NCBI RefSeq assembly: GCF_040024445.1
Contig: NZ_CP157276.1
Span: forward strand, 3,658,001 to 3,722,000
Length of the DNA stretch: 64,000 nt
Reading direction: 5' to 3'
Source: Prescottella soli
GTDB taxonomy: Bacteria; Actinomycetota; Actinomycetes; Mycobacteriales; Mycobacteriaceae
The notes under the pieces are model-generated. The model did not search any database and was not told the origin of the DNA. It saw only the letters and a program-made list of their open reading frames with translations. This document shows, in pieces, positions 53,801 through 62,597 of this stretch. Every line of letters begins with the position of its first letter. Position 1 is the stretch's first letter. The translations under genes were made by a program, and so were the position numbers.

Positions 53801-54733
53801 ATGGGGATCTACAACAACGTCACCGAACTGGTCGGACGCACCCCGCTGGTGCGCCTGAACCGTCTGACCGAGGGCCTCGGCGCCCAGGTGGTGGCGAAGC
53901 TCGAGTTCTACAACCCGGCCAACAGCGTCAAGGACCGCATCGGTGTCGCGATCATCGACGCCGCCGAGCAGTCCGGTGAGCTGAAGCCCGGCGGCACGAT
54001 CGTCGAGGGCACCTCCGGCAACACCGGCATCGCGCTCGCCATGGTCGGTGCGGCCCGCGGCTACAAGGTCATCCTCACGATGCCCGAGACGATGTCCACC
54101 GAGCGTCGCGTCATGCTGCGCGCCTTCGGCGCCGAGATCGTCCTCACGCCGGGCGCGGAGGGCATGGCGGGCGCGGTGAAGAAGGCCGAGGAGATCGTCA
54201 CGCAGACCGAGAACGCGGTCCTGGCGCGCCAGTTCGCGAACGCGGCCAACCCGGAGATCCACGCGCGCACCACGGGCGAGGAGATCTGGGCCGACACCGA
54301 CGGTGACGTCGACGTCTTCGTCGCCGGCATCGGCACCGGCGGCACCCTCACCGGCACCGGCCGCACGCTGCGCAAGTACAAGCCCGAGGTCACGATCGTC
54401 GGCGTCGAGCCGGCTGACTCGCCGATCCTCAACGGCGGCCAGCCCGGCCCGCACAAGATCCAGGGCATCGGCGCGAACTTCGTGCCCGAGGTCCTCGACC
54501 GCGAGATCTACGACGAGATCATCGACGTCGAGTTCGACGACGCGATCCGCGTCGCCCGCAGCCTCGGCACCGACGAGGGCATCCTCGGTGGCATCTCGGC
54601 GGGCGCGAACGTGTGGGCGGCGCTCGAGCTGGCCAAGCGTCCGGAGAACGCCGGCAAGACGATCGTCGTCGTGGTGCCCGACTTCGGCGAGCGCTACATC
54701 TCGACCCCGCTCTTCGAGCACATCCGGGGCTGA
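53801..54733 (+). CDS. cysK: Cysteine synthase (O-acetylserine sulfhydrylase)
   Basis: 310 aa. Pyridoxal-phosphate lysine Lys44 in [11 protein letters not shown], the substrate loop [10 protein letters not shown] and the phosphate-binding [10 protein letters not shown] are present. It makes cysteine from O-acetylserine and sulfide. ATG at 53801 with AGGAGG upstream. Forms an operon with cysE, whose start is 5 bp after its stop; together they also form the cysteine synthase complex through the CysE C-terminus. Confidence 0.96.
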   Translation: MGIYNNVTELVGRTPLVRLNRLTEGLGAQVVAKLEFYNPANSVKDRIGVAIIDAAEQSGELKPGGTIVEGTSGNTGIALAMVGAARGYKVILTMPETMSTERRVMLRAFGAEIVLTPGAEGMAGAVKKAEEIVTQTENAVLARQFANAANPEIHARTTGEEIWADTDGDVDVFVAGIGTGGTLTGTGRTLRKYKPEVTIVGVEPADSPILNGGQPGPHKIQGIGANFVPEVLDREIYDEIIDVEFDDAIRVARSLGTDEGILGGISAGANVWAALELAKRPENAGKTIVVVVPDFGERYISTPLFEHIRG

Positions 54734-54738
54734 GCATT

Positions 54739-55317
54739 GTGAGTGTCCTGCGCACGATCCGGGAGGATCTCCAGGCGGCAAGGGGCCAGGATCCGGCCGC
54801 GCGCAGCGACGTCGAGAATGCCGTCGTGTACTCGGGCCTGCACGCGATCTGGTCGCACCGGATCGCGCACCGCATGTGGGCCAAGCCCGCGCTGCGCGGC
54901 CCGGCCCGGATGCTGGCCCAGTTCACGAGGTTCCTCACCGGCGTCGAGATCCATCCCGGCGCCACCATCGGCCGGCGCTTCTTCATCGACCACGGCATGG
55001 GTGTCGTGATCGGTGAGACCACCGAGATCGGCGACGACGTCATGATCTACCACGGCGTCACGCTCGGCGGGCGATCGCTCGCGAAGGCCAAGCGGCACCC
55101 CACGATCGGCAACCGCGTCACGATCGGCGCCGGTGCGAAGGTCCTCGGGCCGCTGGTGATCGGCGACGACAGCGCGATCGGCGCCAACGCCGTCGTCACC
55201 CGCGACGTCCCGGCCGACGCCATCGCGACCGGGATCCCCGCCGCCGTGCGGCCCCGCAAGCGTCACGAGCAGCTCGTCGACCCGACGTCGTACATCGATC
55301 CGGCCATGTACATCTGA
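54739..55317 (+). CDS. cysE: Serine O-acetyltransferase
   Basis: 192 aa, short form. Left-handed beta-helix hexapeptide repeats ([20 protein letters not shown]) with the catalytic His/Asp, [20 protein letters not shown], and the C-terminal DPAMYI whose final Ile inserts into the CysK active site. GTG at 54739. Provides O-acetylserine to CysK. Confidence 0.95.
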   Translation: MSVLRTIREDLQAARGQDPAARSDVENAVVYSGLHAIWSHRIAHRMWAKPALRGPARMLAQFTRFLTGVEIHPGATIGRRFFIDHGMGVVIGETTEIGDDVMIYHGVTLGGRSLAKAKRHPTIGNRVTIGAGAKVLGPLVIGDDSAIGANAVVTRDVPADAIATGIPAAVRPRKRHEQLVDPTSYIDPAMYI

Positions 55318-55329
55318 GTCAGGTCTCGA

Positions 55330-55380
55330 AGCTGAAGGGTCCCTTCATACGCTGACAGCGTGTGAAGGGACCCTTCAGCT
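55330..55380. terminator. Long hairpin after cysE (repeat family, copy 1)
   Basis: AGCTGAAGGGTCCCTTCA pairs perfectly with TGAAGGGACCCTTCAGCT, with an inner CGCTG/CAGCG stem. The arms recur at 56596-56646 with a different centre, so the two belong to one repeat family. Confidence 0.82.
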
Positions 55381-55423
55381 GTTTGCGGGGTGGCGTGATC
55401 GCCCGGGCCGCCTTGCCGTGCTA

Positions 55424-55455
55424 TCAATACCAAGCAACTGCTTGCTTGGTATTGA
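55424..55455. promoter_or_regulatory. Perfect 13-bp-arm operator upstream of nitronate monooxygenase
   Basis: TCAATACCAAGCA and TGCTTGGTATTGA are exact complements around ACTGCT, 78 bp before the gene start. Size and symmetry fit a TetR- or GntR-family dimer-of-dimers site. The TetR gene at 56641 is a candidate regulator. Confidence 0.65.
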
Positions 55456-55532
55456 TTGGGGGACGGAATGCTCGCGGATATCGGCACGGCCTTGCCGGAG
55501 GGGTTTGCTCATGCGATCGCGGAGGTGCGGCC

Positions 55533-56588
55533 ATGACCCTGCGCACCGCACTCACCGAACTGGTCGGCGTCGAACACCCGGTCGTCCAGACCGGGATGGG
55601 CTGGGTATCGGGCTCGCGACTGGTCACCGCGACGGCACGCGCCGGCGGGCTCGGCATCATCGCGTCGGCGACGATGACCTACGACGAGCTGCGATCGGCG
55701 ATCCGGGAAACCAAGGAGCGCACCGACGCCCCGTTCGGGGTGAATCTGCGCGCGGACGCCGAGGACGCGCAGGACCGCGTCGAACTGCTCATCCGCGAGG
55801 GGGTGCGGGTCGCGTCGTTCGCGCTGGCGCCGCGGAAGGAGATGATCGCGCGGTTCAAGGACGCCGGCATCGTCGTGATCCCGACGGTCGGGGCGGCGCG
55901 GCACGCCGAGAAGGTTGCAAGTTGGGGCGCCGACGTCGTGATCGTGCAGGGCGGCGAGGGCGGCGGGCACACCGGCGGCGTCGCCACCACCCTGCTGCTG
56001 CCGTCGGTCGTGCGCGCGGTCGACATCCCGGTGGTCGCCTCCGGCGGATTCTTCGACGGCAGCGGACTCGCGGCGGCCATGGCCTACGGGGCGTCGGGCA
56101 TCGCGATGGGGACGCGCTTCCTGCTCACCAGCGACAGCACGGTGCCCGAGTCGGTGAAGCGCGAGTACCTCGCGCGTGGACTCGACGGCACCGTGGTCAC
56201 CACCAAGGTCGACGGCATCCCGCACCGCGTGCTGCGCACCGGACTGGTCGACTCGCTCGAGCGGAGCCGGGGAGTCCGCACCCTCGCTCACGCGGCCGTC
56301 AACACCGTGCGATTCCGAAAGCTGACCGGAATCAGCTGGCGGGCACTGATGTCCGAAGGGCTCAGCCTGGTCCGCGGCGGCGACCGCACCCTGGCGCAAC
56401 TGATGATGTCGGCGAACAGCCCCATGCTCCTGCGCGCCGGGCTGGTGGACGGCGACACCGGCGCGGGCGTGCTCGCGGCCGGTCAGGTCGTCGGAATGAT
56501 CGACGACCTCCCCAGCGTCGCCGAACTCGTCGAGCGGATCGTCGCCGAGGCCGAACAAAGGCTCGACGAGCTTCAGCTGGCGCGCTGA
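55533..56588 (+). CDS. Nitronate monooxygenase / 2-nitropropane dioxygenase family
   Basis: 351 aa FMN-dependent TIM barrel. GMGWVSGSRLVTATARAGGL at the N-terminus, the loop QGGEGGGHTGG with the catalytic His, and ASGGFFDGSGLAAAMAYGA match the NMO family. These enzymes detoxify alkyl nitronates such as propionate-3-nitronate; some family members act in lipid metabolism. ATG at 55533 with GGAGG upstream. It has its own palindromic operator and a shared terminator with the TetR gene. Confidence 0.85.
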   Translation: MTLRTALTELVGVEHPVVQTGMGWVSGSRLVTATARAGGLGIIASATMTYDELRSAIRETKERTDAPFGVNLRADAEDAQDRVELLIREGVRVASFALAPRKEMIARFKDAGIVVIPTVGAARHAEKVASWGADVVIVQGGEGGGHTGGVATTLLLPSVVRAVDIPVVASGGFFDGSGLAAAMAYGASGIAMGTRFLLTSDSTVPESVKREYLARGLDGTVVTTKVDGIPHRVLRTGLVDSLERSRGVRTLAHAAVNTVRFRKLTGISWRALMSEGLSLVRGGDRTLAQLMMSANSPMLLRAGLVDGDTGAGVLAAGQVVGMIDDLPSVAELVERIVAEAEQRLDELQLAR

Positions 56589-56595
56589 GCCGAAG

Positions 56596-56646
56596 AGCTG
56601 AAGGGTCCCTTCGGGCGCGGACGGCGCGTGAAGGGACCCTTCAGCT
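56596..56646. terminator. Long hairpin between convergent genes (repeat family, copy 2)
   Basis: AGCTGAAGGGTCCCTTC pairs with GAAGGGACCCTTCAGCT around a GCGCG-rich centre. It contains the stop codon of the minus-strand TetR gene. Same arms as the hairpin at 55330. Confidence 0.82.
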
Positions 56647-57282
56647 TTCGGGGCGCTCCCGCGACGGGATCGGCGCGTGCACGTCCATCCAGCGCAGCAT
56701 GGCGTCGACGGCGTCGGCCGGTTCGGTGTCGGCGCCGGACAGCGCCCACTCGGCCAGGGCGGCGCCCGCGGCGGCCTGGTAGGCGGTGGCCAGCGCCCGG
56801 CAGATCGCGGGCGGGGCCTCCGGGAGCCGGCCGTGGATGTATCCGGCGAGTTCGTCGATCCACGGTCGGTACGCGACCGACGCCCCGGCCGCGATCTCCG
56901 GCTCGTGCGAGATCAGTTGCAGCCATTCCCGACTGGCGTGGCGGATGCGTGGCTCGTGCGAGACAGAGGACACGACGGCGGTGCGGATCGCCTCGGCGAT
57001 CGGGGTGTCGTCGGCCGCCGCGTCGAGTCCCGCGCGCAGGCGCTGCGTCGCCGCACCCACGCCGACCCAGGCGATCGCGGCCTTCGAGGAGAAGTGACGG
57101 ATCAGTGTTCGCGTGCTGATCCCCGTCGCCTCCGACAGCTCGTGCCAGCCGGTCGCGGCGTACCCCCGCTCGGACCACAGCCGCAGCGCGGCCTCGGCCA
57201 CGGATTCGGCGTCGAGCACGCTGGGCCGGCCGCGTCCCCGGCGGCCCGATGGAGAAGGGGGCGAGAGTGGTTCGCCGTTCAT
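56641..57282 (-). CDS. TetR-family regulator
   Basis: 213 aa. A basic N-terminal arm (SGRRGRGRPSVLD) precedes the helix-turn-helix (TGWHELSEATGISTRTLIRH) and a variable ligand domain. Divergent from the SDR gene at 57381 with 98 bp between, so it probably controls that SDR; it is also close to the nitronate monooxygenase operator. ATG at 57282. Ligand unknown. Confidence 0.85.
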   Translation of the reverse strand: MNGEPLSPPSPSGRRGRGRPSVLDAESVAEAALRLWSERGYAATGWHELSEATGISTRTLIRHFSSKAAIAWVGVGAATQRLRAGLDAAADDTPIAEAIRTAVVSSVSHEPRIRHASREWLQLISHEPEIAAGASVAYRPWIDELAGYIHGRLPEAPPAICRALATAYQAAAGAALAEWALSGADTEPADAVDAMLRWMDVHAPIPSRERPES

Positions 57283-57380
57283 CCGCGGATCACAACATTT
57301 ATGGCGTAGCGTGTCAAATTTATCGACGGGCTCGCCGGGGAAGGTCCTCTGCGCCCGCCGGTCGTCACGGGAGGGTGTTC

Positions 57381-58235
57381 ATGGGTGTCTATGCGGTCAC
57401 CGGTTCGGCGTCGGGCATGGGTCGCGCGGTCGTGGAGAAGCTGACGGCGGCGGGGCACACCGTCATCGGCGTCGACGTCCAGGCGGCGGAGGTGGTCGCC
57501 GACCTGTCCACGGCGGAGGGGCGCGGGCATGCCGTGCGGGAAGTACTGGCGCAGGCCGGAGGAAGGCTCGACGGTGCGGTGCTCGCCGCCGGCGTCGGCC
57601 CGACTCCCGGCGCCGAGCGGCTGCCCGTGATCGGTGCGGTGAACTACCTGGGTGTCGTCGAGCTGCTCGACGGATGGCGCGCCGCGCTGGCTGCGTCCGG
57701 TCGAGCCAAAGTAGTGGTGTTCGGCAGTAATTCGACGACCACCACGCCGGCGGTTCCGAGGCGCACGGTCGGGGCCTTGCTGTCCGGCGACGTGGACAAG
57801 GCGGTGCGGTCGGTGCGATTGTTCGGGAAGGGCGCCGCGCCGATCATGTACGCCGGATCGAAGATCGCGGTCACCCGATGGGCTCGCCGCCACGCGACGA
57901 CGACGGACTGGGCCGGTGCCGGGATCCGGCTCAACGTCCTCGCGCCGGGTGCGATCATGACGCCGCTGCTCGAGAAGCAGCTCGCGACGCCGCTGGAGGC
58001 CAAGACCGTTCGGCGGTTCCCGGTGCCGGTCGGTGGTTTCGGCGACGCGGGCCAGCTCGGGGACTGGGTGGTGTTCATGCTCTCCGATTCGGCGGACTTC
58101 CTCTGCGGCAGCGTCGTTTTCGTCGACGGTGGATCGGACGCGTACTTCCGCCCCGACTCGTGGCCGAGGTCGGTCCCGGTCACCCGCCTGGCTCGCTACG
58201 CCTGGCGCTTCCTGCGGTATCCCGGCAACCGGTGA
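57381..58235 (+). CDS. Short-chain dehydrogenase/reductase
   Basis: 284 aa. TGSASGMG at residues 7-14, a shortened middle region, the Tyr-Lys pair in MYAGSK and the C-terminal SVVFVDGGSDAYFRP. The layout resembles 3-alpha-hydroxysteroid/carveol-type SDRs. ATG at 57381 with GGGAGG upstream. Divergent from the TetR gene. Substrate unknown; a steroid or terpenoid alcohol is plausible. Confidence 0.82.
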   Translation: MGVYAVTGSASGMGRAVVEKLTAAGHTVIGVDVQAAEVVADLSTAEGRGHAVREVLAQAGGRLDGAVLAAGVGPTPGAERLPVIGAVNYLGVVELLDGWRAALAASGRAKVVVFGSNSTTTTPAVPRRTVGALLSGDVDKAVRSVRLFGKGAAPIMYAGSKIAVTRWARRHATTTDWAGAGIRLNVLAPGAIMTPLLEKQLATPLEAKTVRRFPVPVGGFGDAGQLGDWVVFMLSDSADFLCGSVVFVDGGSDAYFRPDSWPRSVPVTRLARYAWRFLRYPGNR

Positions 58236-58364
58236 CGCGATCGGTCGCGCGCAACGAGACCCGCGTGGTGGCCGCGGCATGCGACGATGAGTCTTCCGAT
58301 CTTGTTCGCGCTCGGTCGTGGAGAGGGTCGGGCGTCACACGTCACATCGGACACGGAGGAAAGC

Positions 58365-58982
58365 GTGAAGTTACGGAAGGCGAAAAGGGTTGCCGCGGGG
58401 CTGATTGCGTCGACGACGATGGTCGTGGGCCTCGCGCTCACCGGGACCGGAACGGCGGCGGCGGCCGATCGATACGACGGCCCGACGCTGAACGCCGAGC
58501 AGGGCGGCTTCGGCGGCAAGAACCTCGAACTCACGTTGACCAACCCCAAGAAGGCGGTGGGCCTGTTGGGCGAGTCCACCTGCACCTCAGCGTTGCTCGA
58601 CGGGGCGAAGGGCCTCGAGGCCTTCGTCGCGTACAACGCCAAGGACTACGCCAAGCTCATCCAGATCATGTTGTCCCCGGGATTGCGGCTCGGCCCGTCG
58701 GCGAGCAACAGCCTGCTCTTCCCCGGACCGAACACCGGCTCAAAGACTTTCCAGGTCGACAACGGTGTCTACATCTACCTGGGCGCGTGCGGCGGGTGGA
58801 ACTCGGTCCTGGACCCGAGCAACGTCGGGGTCTCGATGATGCCCGTGATCGTGCCGGGTGGTCTCGGCAGCGTCTCCCCGGTCCTGTCCTTCGGTAGCAC
58901 CGCACTCGAGGCCGGAGTCGGCAGTGCGAGCCTGCTTCCGCTGCTCGGATCGAGCACCGGATCCGGCAGCGGCGGGAGCTAG
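58365..58982 (+). CDS. Secreted protein of unknown function, paralogue of 36574
   Basis: 205 aa. Sec signal peptide to about residue 34 (...GTAAAADR). Two cysteines (ESTCTSA and LGACGGW) and a Gly/Ser-rich end with FGSTALEAGVGSASLLPLLG. The same order of features occurs in the protein at 36574. GTG at 58365 follows GGAGGA. Conserved hypothetical secreted protein as far as I can tell. Confidence 0.72.
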   Translation: MKLRKAKRVAAGLIASTTMVVGLALTGTGTAAAADRYDGPTLNAEQGGFGGKNLELTLTNPKKAVGLLGESTCTSALLDGAKGLEAFVAYNAKDYAKLIQIMLSPGLRLGPSASNSLLFPGPNTGSKTFQVDNGVYIYLGACGGWNSVLDPSNVGVSMMPVIVPGGLGSVSPVLSFGSTALEAGVGSASLLPLLGSSTGSGSGGS

Positions 58983-58996
58983 AGCGAGGCTCACGC

Positions 58997-59035
58997 GGGC
59001 GCCTTCCCATGCGTGACCGGCCCGGGAAGGCGCCC
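58997..59035. terminator. Terminator between the secreted protein and AhpD-like gene
   Basis: GGGCGCCTTCCC and GGGAAGGCGCCC are perfect complements around a 15-base loop, between convergent genes. Confidence 0.75.
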
Positions 59036-59061
59036 GGCGTGCTGCTTTCGCCGAGGCTGAA

Positions 59062-59526
59062 TCAGGTTTCGGGGCGCACGTGGTGACGGCTGACGATGGA
59101 GATGCGGTTGAACGCGTTCATCGCGATGGCAACCCACACGATCGCGGAGAGCTGATCGTCGGTCAGGTGCTCGCGGGCCTCGGCATAGTCGCGGTCCTGC
59201 TCGGCGGGGGATGGCAGGTTCGTCACCGACTCGGCGAGAGTCAGGGCGGCGCGCTCCGGCGCGCTGAACAGGTCGGCGTCCCGCCACGCCGGCAGGACGG
59301 CGATGCGCTGCGGGGACTCTCCACCGGCGAGTGCGTCGCGGGTGTGCACGTCCAAGCAGTATGCGCAGCCGTTGATCTGCGAGACGCGAATGTTGACCAG
59401 TTCGACGAGCTTTCGGTCGAGCCCGGCCTGCGCGACGGCGTCGCGGACGGCGACGGCGACGCCTACCTGGGCGCGATAGACCGGTCGGGTCTGCTTGTCG
59501 ATGGCGATCCGGTCGATGGTGGTCAC
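59062..59526 (-). CDS. Carboxymuconolactone decarboxylase / AhpD-type peroxidase
   Basis: 154 aa helical protein. INGCAYCLDVH carries the CxxC...H redox site of AhpD-like alkylhydroperoxidases. Its GTG start overlaps the stop of the GNAT gene (GTGA) with GGAGGG upstream. The MarR-controlled context suggests a role in peroxide or electrophile defence. Confidence 0.87.
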   Translation of the reverse strand: MTTIDRIAIDKQTRPVYRAQVGVAVAVRDAVAQAGLDRKLVELVNIRVSQINGCAYCLDVHTRDALAGGESPQRIAVLPAWRDADLFSAPERAALTLAESVTNLPSPAEQDRDYAEAREHLTDDQLSAIVWVAIAMNAFNRISIVSRHHVRPET

Positions 59527-59852
59527 TGCTGTCCCTCCGGCCAATCGACGATGTCGTCGTGCTGATGGTGCGTATGCAGATACTTGGCGACGTAGGGGCA
59601 CAGCGGGACGATGCGCTCGCCCGTGGCGGCGACGTCGTCGAGGGCGAACTCGACGAGTCGGCGGGCCAGTCCCAGGCCGCCGTACGCGGGATCGACTTCG
59701 GTGTGGACGAAAACCCGCCGCTGGGTGCCGTCGGGTCTGCGGTAGCGGGTGAAGCCGATGACCGCGTCGCCGTCCCGGATCTCGTAGCGGAACTGGGCGG
59801 GGGCGTGGGCGACGGTGATGTTCGCGAGCCGGGGGTCGGCAACGGTGCTCAT
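59523..59852 (-). CDS. Small GNAT-type N-acetyltransferase
   Basis: 109 aa YidJ-like GNAT. The strand RYEIRDGDAVIGFTRY and the CoA loop region VDPAYGGLGLARRLVEFAL are recognisable, followed by VPLCPYVAKYLHTH. Substrate unknown. First gene after the second MarR site and co-translated with the AhpD-like gene. Confidence 0.83.
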   Translation of the reverse strand: MSTVADPRLANITVAHAPAQFRYEIRDGDAVIGFTRYRRPDGTQRRVFVHTEVDPAYGGLGLARRLVEFALDDVAATGERIVPLCPYVAKYLHTHHQHDDIVDWPEGQQ

Positions 59853-59901
59853 GCGTGTCCTCCGAGTGTGGATTCGATGGCTGGCGCTCACCGTAGCACG
59901 A

Positions 59902-59919
59902 TAGTTGATTATGCAACTA
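59902..59919. promoter_or_regulatory. MarR operator in front of the GNAT-AhpD operon
   Basis: TAGTTG-ATTATG-CAACTA, perfect 6-bp arms with a 6-bp spacer, 50 bp before the GNAT start. Arms and spacing equal the site at 60500-60517. Confidence 0.78.
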
Positions 59920-59981
59920 GATAAGCGGATTCCCGATCGGCAAGGCGGTCGTCGGACGCCGTCGGGCATCTCGATCACGCG

Positions 59982-60479
59982 CTACGCGAGGGTCTCGGAG
60001 GCTGAGTGGGCTCGGTCGCCGCGCTCGTCGAGCAGGTGCTGCCGCATTTCGCTGAACCTGTGGGTCATCACCATGATGTCTCGCGGGCTGAGCAGGTCGA
60101 GCATGTTCGCGCGGACTGCCGCGACATGTCCGGGACCTGCTTGAGCGAGCCGGGCAGCGCCGTCGTCCGTCAGTTCCGCCCAGGCGCCACGCTTGTCGGA
60201 TTCGCACTCCACGCGGCGGACCTGGCCGGCCTTCGCGAGGCGGGCGACGGCCCGGGTGATGCCGCTGCGACTGACGGTGCTCGCGTCGGCGAGTTCGCTC
60301 ATCCGCAACCGCTTCTCCGGCGCCTCCGACAGCAGCACCAGGATCTCGTAGTCGCCGAAAGGGAGGGCCGCATCGCTTACGAGCTGCCGATCGAGCTCCT
60401 GTAGCAGCAGGCGGGTGGCATCGAGGTATGCCCGCCACAGGCGGTGTTCGTCGTCGGAGAGCCATGGCGTGTCGGTCAT
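59982..60479 (-). CDS. MarR-family regulator
   Basis: 165 aa. Winged helix with LRMSELADASTVSRSGITRA and the wing RRVECESDKRGAWAELTDDG. It is read in the same direction as GNAT and AhpD. One palindrome lies just upstream of its start and an identical-arm site before the GNAT gene, so it represses itself and that operon. ATG at 60479 is used; an in-frame ATG at 60500 would overlap the operator. Confidence 0.87.
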   Translation of the reverse strand: MTDTPWLSDDEHRLWRAYLDATRLLLQELDRQLVSDAALPFGDYEILVLLSEAPEKRLRMSELADASTVSRSGITRAVARLAKAGQVRRVECESDKRGAWAELTDDGAARLAQAGPGHVAAVRANMLDLLSPRDIMVMTHRFSEMRQHLLDERGDRAHSASETLA

Positions 60480-60499
60480 GCCGTCCAGGCTAACCGACA

Positions 60500-60517
60500 T
60501 AGTTGACAGGGCAACTA
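60500..60517. promoter_or_regulatory. MarR operator in front of the marR gene
   Basis: TAGTTG-ACAGGG-CAACTA, same arms as 59902-59919, just before the marR start. Indicates autorepression. Confidence 0.78.
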
Positions 60518-60532
60518 CATGCGCCGTCATCC

Positions 60533-62527
60533 CTAGGCCGGCGGAGGTGGCGGCGGCGCGCCGCGCAGGACGCCTCGGCGACTCGACGCGTCGAACGGGA
60601 CGATGATGGCGACGGCGTGCGGGACGTCGCTGATGGTCCTGGCGATGTGGTCGGCGGTGCGGTCGTGCAGGATCCGGCCCAGGGCGGAGCCGTAGATGCG
60701 GCGGGGGAGCAGGACACTGATCTCGGTGCGCGGCGCACTGGCGCGGGCGATCATCTCCAGCGTCGCATGACCGATCCTCCGGTCCGGGACCTCGATGAGT
60801 TCGAGCCGGACCTCGAGGTCGCTGGCCTCCCAGTCGCGTTTGAGGGCGGCGGCGTGGGCGCTGTCGAGAATGAAGTGCACGGCCCGCAGCTGGCTCGGCC
60901 GCAGGCTGCGCCCGTAGCGCAGTGCCTCGATGGTTGCGAGGTCGTACGCGTCGACCATCACGATGACGATGTGGTGCGAGTACACGGCCTCCGCGTCGGC
61001 TTCGGCGTCGCCGAGTTCGCGCAGTTCGGCGGCCTCGTCGCGGTACTCGCGATTGAGCCGGATCAGCACGAACACGAGCGTCGGGAACACGAGCACCACC
61101 ACCCACGCGCCCTCGGTGAACTTCGCGATCGCGAAGATCGCCACCACGATCGCCGACGTGATCCCGGCGGCCAGATTGAGCGCCACGTTGCGGCGCCAGT
61201 GCCGACCGCGGGCCTTCTGGTGGTGTCGGGCCATGCCGAGGCCGGCCATGGTGAATCCGGTGAACACGCCGATCGCGTAGAAAGGCACCAGGGAGTTGAC
61301 CTTCGCATCGGTGGCGACGAGCAGGACGACTGCGATCGCGGTGAGCGTGATGATCGCGTTGGAGAACACCAGGCGGTGGCCGCGGCGTCGTAGCTGGCGG
61401 GGCAGGAAGGCGTCGTCGGCGACGAAGCTCGCCAGGAACGGGAAGCCGTTGAAGCTGGTGTTGGCGCCGGTGAACAGGATCAGCGCGGTCGCAGTCTGGA
61501 CGATGACGAACAGGACGTTGCCGACAGCGCCGGACCCGAACACGATCCGGGCCTCCTGACTGATCACCGACGGGTAGCCGGCCGCGTACGGCGTCGCATG
61601 GGTCAGGTAGGCGAGTAGAGAGACGCCGCTGACGAGGAACGCCAGGACGGACGCCATGATCACCAGCGCACGCCGGGCGTTGGGGCCCTCGGGTTTCTCG
61701 AACGCGCTGACCCCGTTGCTGATCGCCTCGAGCCCGGTGAGCGAGGTGCCGCCGTTCGCGAACGCGCGCAGGATCACCAGCACCGTCGCGCCCATCACCA
61801 GGCCGTCACCGTGGGAGATCGTGACGGTGCCGTCGAGGGTGGTCGGGTCGATCCGGTCGAGATGGCCGAGCAGGGCCTGGACGACGCCGACGACGATGAC
61901 GACCCCGATCGATCCGGCGAAGAAGTACATCGGGAACGCGAACGCTCGCCCGGCCTCCTTGAGCCCGCGCAGGTTCCCGTACGCGAGCAGCAGCACCGCG
62001 CCGATGGTGATCTCGAGACTGTACGGGCCGAGGGCCGGGACCGCCGACACCACCGCGACGGTGCCGGCCGCCGACTGCACCGCGACCGTCACGACGTAGT
62101 CGATCAGCAGCGCGACGGCCGCGATCTGGGCGACCCTGGGGCCGAAGTTGTCCCGCGCCACCACGTACGAGCCGCCGGCGCGCGTGTAGAGCATCACGAC
62201 CTGCCGGTAGGACAGCGTGAGCAGGAGCAGGATGACGAGGATGACACCGGTGATCGGCAGCAGCAGGGTGAACGCGGCGAGTGCGGCGTACGGAAGCAGT
62301 TCGATGAGCACCTGCTCCGGGCCGTACGCGGACGACGAGATGCAGTCGGGCGAGAGCACACCCAGCGCGGTCGTCTTCGACAGCCGCTCCTGGTGCAGGC
62401 GCGCGGACGTCAGCGGCGGCCCGAGGAGTCGGCACTTGATCCGGTAGCCCAGTCTTTCGGGCAGGGGAGCCTGGAACCTGTCGCTGCTCGCGACATCCCG
62501 AGAGGCGGAACTGATGGGAGGGTCCAC
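60533..62527 (-). CDS. APC-family permease, KimA-like
   Basis: 664 aa: twelve membrane helices over residues 60-480, then a cytosolic domain of about 180 residues ending in polyproline. The first-helix motif SPDCISSSAYGPEQVL and the long C-terminal domain resemble the KimA/YdaO potassium importers rather than ordinary amino-acid permeases. GTG at 62527 with GGAG upstream. Substrate: potassium or an amino acid; not decided by sequence. Confidence 0.75.
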   Translation of the reverse strand: MDPPISSASRDVASSDRFQAPLPERLGYRIKCRLLGPPLTSARLHQERLSKTTALGVLSPDCISSSAYGPEQVLIELLPYAALAAFTLLLPITGVILVILLLLTLSYRQVVMLYTRAGGSYVVARDNFGPRVAQIAAVALLIDYVVTVAVQSAAGTVAVVSAVPALGPYSLEITIGAVLLLAYGNLRGLKEAGRAFAFPMYFFAGSIGVVIVVGVVQALLGHLDRIDPTTLDGTVTISHGDGLVMGATVLVILRAFANGGTSLTGLEAISNGVSAFEKPEGPNARRALVIMASVLAFLVSGVSLLAYLTHATPYAAGYPSVISQEARIVFGSGAVGNVLFVIVQTATALILFTGANTSFNGFPFLASFVADDAFLPRQLRRRGHRLVFSNAIITLTAIAVVLLVATDAKVNSLVPFYAIGVFTGFTMAGLGMARHHQKARGRHWRRNVALNLAAGITSAIVVAIFAIAKFTEGAWVVVLVFPTLVFVLIRLNREYRDEAAELRELGDAEADAEAVYSHHIVIVMVDAYDLATIEALRYGRSLRPSQLRAVHFILDSAHAAALKRDWEASDLEVRLELIEVPDRRIGHATLEMIARASAPRTEISVLLPRRIYGSALGRILHDRTADHIARTISDVPHAVAIIVPFDASSRRGVLRGAPPPPPPA

Positions 62528-62597
62528 GGATGCTCCAGCGCGTGTCGGCGGACGCTCCCTCCAGTTCTACTCGCCGTCGCCCGGACCGGCAGCCGAA

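Noticed and set aside
53683-53979. Cysteine-containing leader peptide for cysK attenuation
   Set aside because: The frame has cysteine codons but runs on into cysK with no stop before it and has no ribosome site or attenuator hairpin.
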